Part shown: positions 58,801 through 64,000 of the stretch, piece after piece
Layout: each line of letters begins with the position of its first letter
Numbering within the stretch: position 1 is the stretch's first letter
From: Zygnema cylindricum
Lineage: Eukaryota; Streptophyta; Zygnematophyceae; Zygnematales; Zygnemataceae
Direction of reading: 5' to 3'
Assembly (NCBI GenBank): GCA_037447655.1
Contig: JBBHKE010002926.1
Coordinates: 309,152-373,151 of the forward strand
Length of the DNA: 64,000 bases
Translations under genes and position numbers: made by a program
The notes under the pieces: generated by a model
What the model was told of the DNA's origin: nothing
Seen by the model: only the letters and a program-made list of their open reading frames with translations
The model's database searches: none

Positions 58801-61800
58801 AAAAATCGATTTTCTCAAAAACAAAGTCCAACCTGATTTTGTGAAATCTCGTCGTCGAGTGAAGGTGATCGACTTTCACTGGTTTTAATTTTCAGAGTAC
58901 TTTTATATGGTTTTTTGGTTTTTTTTGGCTTTTTAGTTTTTTTATAAGGTTTTTACTGTTATCAGAAATGAGGATTTTGATGGGCTCTAATTATAGAAGA
59001 ATCCTTATGAATATTTATCTTATTAAATTCTTATGATCGTGTATGCTTGTGATAATATAACATATTTCTATTCTTATGAGTTGAGGTTAGTTTGCAATGC
59101 CATCTAAGTGAAGTTATACTTTGAATTACTTTTTCTGAATATATTTTAAAGTTTTCCCTCTGTTTTTTCAAACTTTGGAGTATAGATTATGCTGGTATTT
59201 TACTATATTTACTATGTTTTTCCTTTCAAATTTTTGCTGCATAGAGAATTTTGCTTTCTTTTACTATATTTACTATGTTTTCCCACGCTTTTTCCCAGGA
59301 AAAGTGTGTAATAATTGTCATTTACTACTTTCTCTGACTACACTCATTATGTTTTTCCTCACTGTTTTTCATTTTTTTTGTATATATAGAGAATGTTTGA
59401 GGAATTCAAAGTGCGAGTAAACGCTTTAGTAGCAGAGAGTGAATATATGCCACAAGATGGTTGGACTATGGAGGATGGAAGTCTATGGCCCGGAAACAAC
59501 CGACGAGATCACGAAGGTATTATTCAGGTAATTTACTTCTCTCTCTCCCTCTCTTCTTCTCTTCCTCTCTCCCTTTCTACTTCTCTTCCTCACTCTCTTG
59601 TCCTCTCTCCCTCTCTCCTTTTCTTCCTCACCTCTCTCCCTGTCTCCTTCTCTCCCTCTCGCTCTTCCTCTCTCTCCTTTCTTTTAGATCTGATCCTGAT
59701 CTCGATTTCCTTGCTCAGGTTTTTCTGCATCCAGACGGAGACATGCGCGATATTGACGGAGGAATCTTACCTCTCTTAGTTTATGTTTCCCGAGAAAAAC
59801 GCCCGGGACATGACCATAATAAGAAGGCAGGAGCCATGAATGCCCTTTTGAGAGCGAGTGCTCTCATTACAAATGGATCGTTTATGCTCAATCTCGACTG
59901 CGATCATTATGTGAACAATTCACAAGCTTTAAGAAATGTAAGAAATTGTTGACTTGAGTCAGAAGTTTTCACTCAAATTTTGATTCATGTTTGTCTCATT
60001 TATGGTCTCTTGACTGCAATCATTATGAGAACATTTCACGGTGCTAAGAAATGTAAGCAAATTGGTAAGAAATTTAGAAAAGACTGGAAAGTTATTGACT
60101 CGAGTCAGAAAGTTTTCGCACACATTTTGGTTCATTTTTGTGTCATTTGCGGTCATTCTCGACTGCAATCATTATGTGAACAATTTACAGGTGCTAAGAA
60201 ATGTGACAGTTTTAAAAGTAATAGGTCATGATTTATGACTTTTGAAGTCATGACGCAAAATATATTCAGTTTAGTCCGTGGAAGTTTTCTTTTGCAAAGG
60301 AATTAATTCTAGTAATGTCATTTTAAGTCGTTAACAAGTTCTAATAGTTCTAAAAGCATTATTTTAGTTATGCGATTTTTTCTCGCCTAACATCTTTTAA
60401 TAGGTTCTAATAGGTTTTTATAACTTTTAATAAGCTTTAACAGAGGGGAATCATATTTTTGCATGCAGGCACTTTGTTTCTTTCTAGGTTCTTTTTTATA
60501 ACCTTTAATAAGCTTTAACAGAGAGAAATCGTATTTTTGAATGCAGGCTCTTTGTTTCTTTCTTGATCCTGTAAAGGGACACAAAGTTGGTTACGTTCAA
60601 TTCCCACAACGTTTTGAAGGAGTGGACTCCAGTGATCGGTATGCGAACCATAACACAGTTTTCTTTGATATCAATATGAAAGGACTAGATGGGCAACAGG
60701 GCCCTGTCTACGTGGGAACAGGTTGCATTTTCCGCCGTCGGGTAGGTCTTCCTCCCTCTCTTCCCTTCTGTCCCTCTCCCCCCCTCTCCCTCTCCCCCTC
60801 CCTCCCTCCCTCTCTCCCTGCTTCTCTCCCTCCCTGACTCCCTCTTCCCATGCTTCAATTGCCTAAACCAAATCATTTAGGAGTTTACAAAAGTAGTCAA
60901 TGATGGAAAAACCACTTCACAATGGAGGGGCGAAATGATATTTTTTTGTAATGTTTGTTAGACTACATACCTTTTTGATATTGATATGTAAGGGAGGTCG
61001 CTTTGTAAATAAATATTTGTAAGAAACTATGTTAAAAGCATATCAGAACGCGTACCCAAATTTGAATTGTTGAAACCAAAGTTTTGCAAGCTGCAAATGC
61101 GAATCATTCAATTAAAATTTGACATTTACCCCATTCTTATTACATATAATTCATACATATCATCCAAACATATTATAAATAACATATTCTATCCGTCCGA
61201 TTAAAGACTATTAATGGGATAATGATTTCATACAATAATTTTAGTCAAATTATGTCCTCATTTTAAGAAAACACAGACACAAATTGTTGCATGAAAGTTT
61301 TTGATTTGAAAATAATCTTGATGAATCAAAGTTTGTTAATTGCGAATTCGAATTTATCAAACATCATTTGCAAATATCAAGTTCAAATTGTTGAATCAAA
61401 TTTTACAAATTGCAAATTAGATCTTTTCTATCAAAATTTACAAATTCGATTTGTCGAATTAAAATTTTGAATCGCAAATTCAGATTGTTATATCACTATT
61501 TGCAATTCCCAAATTTTCTCGCTCTTTGTAACTCTCTCGCTCTCTGTCTCTCTCCTCTGAAAAACCCTGAAAACCCCGAAAACCCTGAAAACCTTAAAAA
61601 ACAAAAGAACTTAAATCAAAGTTTGTGAATTACAGGCTCTATATGGTTACTACCCTCCCTCGGACCCTGCTTCAAATGAGGCACTGCTGGAGGACACCGG
61701 GAAGAGGAGTTGTTGGCACGGATTATGTTGTTGCTGTTGTCGTCCTCAAAAGAAAAAGTTTCGAGCAAATCATCTCGCTCCGGGCGCTCGAGAAACCATT

Positions 61801-63946
61801 CACGAAGGTGTGAAAATATGTAAAACGACTCGTGTCTATCAATTTTTGCATCACTTTTGTCATTTTTTACATCGTGTCTGTCAGTTTTTACATTGTATCT
61901 TTTTTACGTCATGTCCATCAGTTTCTCTAGTGTAAATGGAGTATGTAAACTAAATATTTTCTTTGCATCAAGTTTATATATATATATGTTAGTCATTTTT
62001 CTTCGCAGTACGCTCAAAATTAGTTGTGTGGATGTAAGCTGTCTGAAAATGAAACTATTGGTTTTACCAATCTGCATAAGAAAATCGACTAATCTAGTTC
62101 AAATCTTATTTTCTTGAAAGTTTCCTTAATTTTACAATGGGTTGAAAACTCACTGTGGATTTGCAATAAGCGTTTAAGTGTGTTACTGTTTATTCAAAAA
62201 ACAGATTTCTTGATTTATTGTCAACTAACCTGTAATTTTTTTTCCTGATAGTTTTTCAGAGATATCTTGCTAGTAATTAGAAACTATGAGCAGTAGAGTG
62301 GATTGAAACCAAAATCAGAATATTGCTGGTGAAGTTAGCAGTAATTAGGATGTAATAATGGTAATAATATACTTGTTTACCTGATCTTTTTGCATTTAAA
62401 TGTATTTCAGATTAAGATTAACTACTAACGATAAAACAATCAGAAGCAAACCCAATGCACTGACGTCAACCGGTTTTTTTGCTTTCAAATAACAATTCTT
62501 AAAAAAAAACGGTTATAATTCTTTAAGAAAAAGATTTAGCAACGGGCACTCAAAATTCCCGCAATTTGGGAATTATATGACAATCCACAATAATGCATAC
62601 ACTGAAGTTTTGTCTGCCTTTTTGCATTCAAATAATAATTCTTTGAGAAAGTCGATTAATTAGCAAATGGCAAAACAATCATAAGCTCCCGCAAGTTCAC
62701 GAATTTTGCGAGTAAATCCACACTAATGCTGTAATGATAACAATACACTGAAGTTCATCTGCCCTTTTGGCATTCGAATGTGTTTCAGAAGAAGATAAAC
62801 TAGTAACGGGAGTCCAATCACAAGCTCCGGCAAATCTGGGAATGTGTGTCCAATTTGTTCACACCGCGACAATGAATGAAAATGCAATTTACTCAGAGGA
62901 ACCAAAAACCCCAAAATCGATGCTTAGCAATGTTGTTTTGGCAATAAGTTGCGATTACGAAGATAATACGGATTGGGGAAGAGACGTAGGATGGATGTAC
63001 GGATCTGTTACAGAAGATATTCTCACAGGAATGAAAATTCATACTCGAGGATGGCGATCATATTATTGTGACCTCGAGAAACCTGCCTTTAAGGTATTTT
63101 TTTGTCTAAGGCATTTTGAAGAGGTTTTTATAAGTTCTATGAAAGGCAGTGATTGCTTTTTTTTTGTGCAAGTAGACGGGGAAATTACCTTTGATTTCCG
63201 CTTTTTTTTTTGTAGTTTTTCATTTTTGAGGAAGCTACCTCTCTCTTCTCTTCTCTCTCTCTCCCTCCTCTCCCCCTCCCTCCCTCTCTCCCTCCCTCAC
63301 TCCCTCCCTCTCCCCCTTCCTCCCCCCCACACACTTACCTCCTTGGGTTTCTACTATCCAGGGCTCCGCCCCTCTCAACATGACCGACCGCCTCCATCAG
63401 GTGGAGAGATGGGCCACCGGGGCCGTGGAAATTTTCTTTAGCGCCAAAAATCCACTTTGGGCACAATGGGGGACTCACCTCCAACTCCGGCAGCGAATCG
63501 CGTACGTTTTTCATAATATTCTTACCGCTCACCGTAATTAGTGTGGATTGTGATTTGTCTTTTGGTTCTCACCACTCACTGTTATCAGTTCGGGTTTGTA
63601 ATTTTTGTCCGCTCTTACAGCTCACCTTAATTCGTGTGGAATGTTTTAGTTATTACCATGATTGTTTGAGTTAGTTTTTATATTCTTGTTAAGGGTTTCT
63701 CTGTCCATTTACCTCTTCTCTGTACTTGGTGTGGGTTGTAGTTTAATTTCTATCAGCTATTTGAGCACGTATTTTTTTTTTGGATTCTCTAAATTTCTGA
63801 GTCTTGAAACGGCATAGGATTTTTTTATTATTTTGCTTTCCAGATATGCCAATAATGCTTTGTACCCCTTTACCAGTGTTGCCATATTTTCTTACTGTCT
63901 ACTGGCACCCCTGTCCCTCCTCACCGACTATTTTTTTGTGCCTACG
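43899..63946 (+). CDS. CESA: Cellulose synthase superfamily (CESA/CSLD type) glycosyltransferase, 21 exons, 3' end beyond window
   Basis: A family-2 glycosyltransferase that polymerises UDP-glucose into beta-1,4-glucan at the membrane. Exons: 43899-43955, 44664-44734, 45400-45521, 45865-45953, 46278-46373, 46691-46801, 47395-47584, 48197-48300, 48744-48859, 49186-49254, 49981-50094, 57007-57090, 57736-57867, 58657-58864, 59390-59527, 59719-59937, 60547-60741, 61636-61807, 62789-63093, 63362-63501, 63844-63946. All borders are GT-AG and reading phase is kept throughout, giving 945 codons. RING-like finger at about 194-236, membrane helices about 343-388, first Asp in YLSDDG (458-459), DCD 627-629, TED 837-839, QVERW 877-881. 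The plant-conserved region reads like CESA ([13 protein letters not shown]), while the finger (PCEC, CPGC) and [11 protein letters not shown] read like CSLD. The last membrane helices are outside the window. The first exon is chosen by phase and context. Confidence 0.9.
44154..44222. repeat. (TG)n(TA)n microsatellite in intron 1
   Basis: About 18 bp of TG followed by about 48 bp of TA, then ACATTG. Confidence 0.95.
44785..44890 (+). repeat. Degenerate copies of the exon 2 donor boundary in intron 2
   Basis: The true boundary GATGTTGACCCTAAAATTCG...AAG|GTAC (44709-44738) recurs as GCTGTTGACCCTAACATTG...AGATAC at about 44789-44822 and more weakly as ATCGACCCAAGCACTG...GGTTATA at about 44847-44875. 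Confidence 0.7.
45588..45735 (+). repeat. Two degenerate copies of the exon 3 donor boundary in intron 3
   Basis: The true end TTTTGAGCAGTCTCCCAG|GTTTGATTCAC (45503-45532) recurs at about 45591-45622 (CTTAGAGCAATCTCGCGGGTTTGTTTCAC) and about 45682-45713 (TTTAGAGCAGTCTCACGGGTTTGTTTCAC). The exon codons are not needed here, since the first copy lies beyond an in-frame stop. Confidence 0.85.
47395..47584 (+). CDS. Cellulose synthase gene exon 7: RING-like zinc finger
   Basis: Eight cysteines in the order C-x2-C, C-x-C-x4-C-x2-C, C-x2-[12 protein letters not shown], then [20 protein letters not shown], then NRCPGC. The PCEC and CPGC pieces are the CSLD form of the cellulose synthase finger, which serves in subunit assembly in CESA. 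Exon borders are GCAG|GAAAAA and CAAT|GTAAGA. Confidence 0.88.
47585..48196 (+). repeat. Intron 7: CT tract and duplicated boundary segments
   Basis: A CTCTCT tract at 47597-47665. A copy of the exon 7 end, TTTTTCAACAAAGAACAATATGACCAG, at 47858-47884 against TTTTCAACAAAGATCAATGTAAGACCAG at 47567-47594. A segment of the AGTAATGAAACTTCTACCATTAACAA type occurs three times (47716, 47812, 47946). Confidence 0.75.
48197..49254 (+). CDS. Cellulose synthase gene exons 8-10: linker to first membrane helix
   Basis: The exons encode an acidic linker ([20 protein letters not shown]), the family signature YGYGSVSWK and a basic stretch ([19 protein letters not shown]) before the membrane domain. A decoy acceptor copy, CTATTTTCTGTTTTTGCAG, lies at about 48579-48599, repeating the true acceptor region at 48725-48743. 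Confidence 0.85.
49861..49939. mobile_element. Minimal 79-bp TA-flanked hairpin MITE in intron 10
   Basis: TACACCCTGTATCGCTATCA at the left and the near-complement CTATTAGTG... ending GCGATTCGCGGTGTA at the right, with about 20 bp between the arms. It sits about 40 bp before the exon 11 acceptor. Confidence 0.82.
49981..50094 (+). CDS. Cellulose synthase gene exon 11: membrane helices 1 and 2
   Basis: It encodes [20 protein letters not shown], then [14 protein letters not shown], matching the first two transmembrane helices of CESA/CSLD. The TGCAG acceptor and GTGAGT donor are strong. The following intron is 6.9 kb because of the palindromic insertion. Confidence 0.92.
50100..50395. repeat. 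T-rich minisatellite in intron 11
   Basis: Variants of GCTTTTCGTTTTTTG repeated from just after the donor, then a GTCGTTTTCGACAAGCTTTCAC unit repeated about three times (50276-50395). The long Phe-rich and Lys-rich open frames here are artefacts. Confidence 0.85.
51330..51480. repeat. Tandem array of short hairpins inside each palindrome arm
   Basis: GGCAAAAACCGTTTTTGCC repeats separated by TTCCAAAAAAAGAA; each unit is itself self-complementary. The outer ends (AAACCGTACTT and AAGTACGG) also pair. The mirror copy is at 55247-55397. Confidence 0.88.
51614..51976 (+). CDS. Hypothetical open frame in the palindrome, possible captured exon
   Basis: 120 residues, with an alternative start at [20 protein letters not shown]. 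Composition (mixed, non-repetitive) is unlike the low-complexity frames nearby. It ends in KVATGEV, where ACAG|GTGAGG is a good splice donor, so the reading could be a first exon ending at 51968. I recognise no family. An identical copy is at 55113-54751 on the minus strand. Confidence 0.3.
   Translation: MEFPPSSQNFMYHINFLERKTDIKRTFDAYLSVAIQAVVYRVSYPHHLLIRMSFIGGGFNPFAFPPRTLPSSIPKKIGTSTIHGAGNQSQNSGPGGNCENPINLEGEGNFDQEKVATGEV
53315..53412. repeat. Palindrome spacer
   Basis: 98 bp, AT-rich. Its reverse complement resembles 55763-55840, the right end of the outer TA-flanked element (ATTGATAAATTAGAG, TTCTATCACAC, TTACTTTTTTTACTC blocks). Confidence 0.85.
53413..55572 (-). repeat. Palindrome right arm, 2160 bp (inverted, truncated copy of the TTA-flanked element)
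   Basis: It begins GGGCATGGTTACATCAGG with TAA to its left and ends inside the element: it lacks the outer 191 bp present in copy 1 (50964-51154). Confidence 0.93.
55859..56080. mobile_element. CACCG-family MITE abutting the composite element
   Basis: Left CCACCGTGAATCGTAATTAG and right CTAATTACGATTCACGGTTG are complementary over about 25 bp. The interior resembles 11730-11951. Confidence 0.8.
56081..57006. other. Rest of intron 11
   Basis: AT-rich intron sequence with repeated TTAGTGTGGTC and AACAAA segments (56582-56715). No gene is recognised. It ends at the TATGCAG acceptor. Confidence 0.6.
57007..58864 (+). CDS. Cellulose synthase gene exons 12-14: end of helix 2 and first catalytic Asp
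   Basis: [40 protein letters not shown] with [71 protein letters not shown]. The SDDG aspartates bind [15 protein letters not shown] starts the plant-conserved region. Exon borders keep phase. Confidence 0.92.
57180..57680. repeat. Minisatellite in intron 12
   Basis: Many irregular copies of TTCTGGATGAAAACTGCATA of about 20-30 bp. It creates the open frame on the minus strand, which I do not regard as a gene. Confidence 0.85.
58330..58656 (+). repeat. Tandem copies of the exon 14 acceptor region in intron 13
   Basis: The true acceptor TTGGTCCTACAG|ACTGGCATGTTATTTATCC (58645-58675) recurs at 58477-58505 (TTGGTCCTACAGACTGGCATGTTATTTAACC), at 58593-58609 (TTGGTCCTACAAACTGG) and more distantly at 58338-58366. 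The preceding AAAAGTCACTTTTGTAATTTTTTCTGTCACA unit is repeated with them. Confidence 0.88.
59390..60741 (+). CDS. Cellulose synthase gene exons 15-17: plant-conserved region, DCD motif
   Basis: [20 protein letters not shown] with [20 protein letters not shown] is the plant-conserved region in its short, CESA-like form. Exon 16 has [20 protein letters not shown] and [14 protein letters not shown] coordinates the metal and UDP. Exon 17 has [20 protein letters not shown] and [20 protein letters not shown]-rich tracts lie in introns 15 (59535-59690) and 17 (60745-60850). Confidence 0.93.
59995..60206 (+). repeat. Two degenerate copies of the exon 16 donor boundary in intron 16
   Basis: The true TCGACTGCGATCATTATGTG...TTAAGAAAT|GTAAG (59893-59942) recurs as TTGACTGCAATCATTATGAG...CTAAGAAATGTAAG (about 60009-60058) and TCGACTGCAATCATTATGTG...CTAAGAAATGTGAC (about 60158-60207). 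The intervening GACTTGAGTCAGAAGTTTTC-type sequence is repeated too, giving a period of about 115-150 bp. Confidence 0.92.
60395..60546 (+). repeat. Duplicate of the exon 17 acceptor region in intron 16
   Basis: ATTTTTGCATGCAGGCACTTTGTTTCTTTCTAGG at 60458-60489 copies ATTTTTGAATGCAG|GCTCTTTGTTTCTTTCTTGA at 60533-60565. The upstream CTTTTAATAAGCTTTAACAGAG unit is repeated at about 60424 and 60503. Confidence 0.9.
61636..63093 (+). CDS. Cellulose synthase gene exons 18-19: class-specific region and TED motif
   Basis: Exon 18: [20 protein letters not shown] followed by a Cys-rich [13 protein letters not shown], the position of the class-specific region. Exon 19 starts [20 protein letters not shown] and contains [20 protein letters not shown], then [21 protein letters not shown] holds the catalytic base. 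Confidence 0.92.
62380..62788 (+). repeat. Three degenerate copies of the exon 19 acceptor region in intron 18
   Basis: The true TTCGAATGTGTTTCAG|AAGAAGATAAACTAGTAACGG...CAAGCTCCGGCAAATCTGGG (62772-62842) is echoed at about 62388-62450 (TTAAATGTATTTCAGATTAAGATTAACTACTAACG), about 62520-62575 (GAAAAAGATTTAGCAACGGGCACTC...CCCGCAATTTGGG) and about 62628-62705 (GAGAAAGTCGATTAATTAGC...AAGCTCCCGCAAGTTC). The spacing is about 110-140 bp. Confidence 0.85.
63240..63345. repeat. CT/CCCTC low-complexity tract in intron 19
   Basis: Dense pyrimidine run before the exon 20 acceptor. Similar tracts are in introns 7, 15 and 17, and a (CT)n run reaches the window end (63952-64000). Confidence 0.9.
63362..63946 (+). 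CDS. Cellulose synthase gene exons 20-21: QxxRW motif and third membrane helix
   Basis: [20 protein letters not shown] then [18 protein letters not shown] binds the acceptor glucan. Exon 21, [20 protein letters not shown] followed by [14 protein letters not shown], is the next transmembrane helix. The GTGAGC donor at 63947 shows that the gene continues right of the window. Confidence 0.93.
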
Positions 63947-63963
63947 GTGAGCTCTCTCCCTCA

Positions 63964-63997
<34 letters not shown>

Positions 63998-64000
63998 CCC

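Noticed and set aside
59461-59952. Single uninterrupted reading through intron 15
   Set aside because: The CT-rich tract is open by chance; GT-AG borders and family alignment remove 59528-59718.

Overview
The window looks like nuclear DNA from a streptophyte (a land plant or a charophyte-type alga). It is AT-rich, with many short spliceosomal introns, deeply nested Ty1/copia retrotransposons, families of small inverted-repeat elements, a plant-type LRR gene and a cellulose synthase superfamily gene. The species cannot be fixed from sequence alone.

Layout. 1-36 kb is a stack of copia-type LTR elements. Copia-A (+, <1-8078) carries two solo LTRs (1515-2520 and 6364-7531), each with a 5-bp target duplication. 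8079-13589 holds LTR remnants, a TTA-flanked MITE, a segment duplicated at 35.4-36.9 kb, a TA-flanked MITE and a 24-bp minisatellite. Copia-B (+, 13590-24694) has LTRs of two different subfamilies and is interrupted by an intact 4.5-kb minus-strand element, Copia-N, that encodes gag but no recognisable pol. Copia-C (-, 24695-35954) is split by Copia-D (-, 25091-31314). All five have a primer-binding site complementary to the anticodon arm of initiator tRNA-Met (a half-tRNA primer, as in Drosophila copia and Ty5), and in four of them the gag ATG lies inside that site. All the pol genes are broken.

36.9-64 kb is the gene region. An LRR gene (-, 36937-37590) is cut exactly where the duplicated segment begins. 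Upstream is a spliced, probable sulfotransferase-like membrane protein gene (-, about 40584 to 37737). After an intergenic region with two MITEs and a 104-bp tandem repeat comes a large cellulose synthase gene (+, 43899 to beyond the window). I resolved 21 exons giving 945 codons in one continuous reading phase: disordered N-terminus, RING-like zinc finger, two membrane segments, and the D, DCD, TED and QVERW glycosyltransferase motifs. The C-terminal membrane segments lie beyond the window.

Two things stand out in the cellulose synthase gene. Intron 11 (6.9 kb) contains an inverted repeat with two 2160-bp arms of exactly equal length around a 98-bp spacer, built from nested TA- and TTA-flanked transposons. 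In addition, at least eight introns carry degenerate tandem copies of the neighbouring exon-intron boundary, including decoy splice donors and acceptors, as if the introns grew by repeated local duplication across splice sites.
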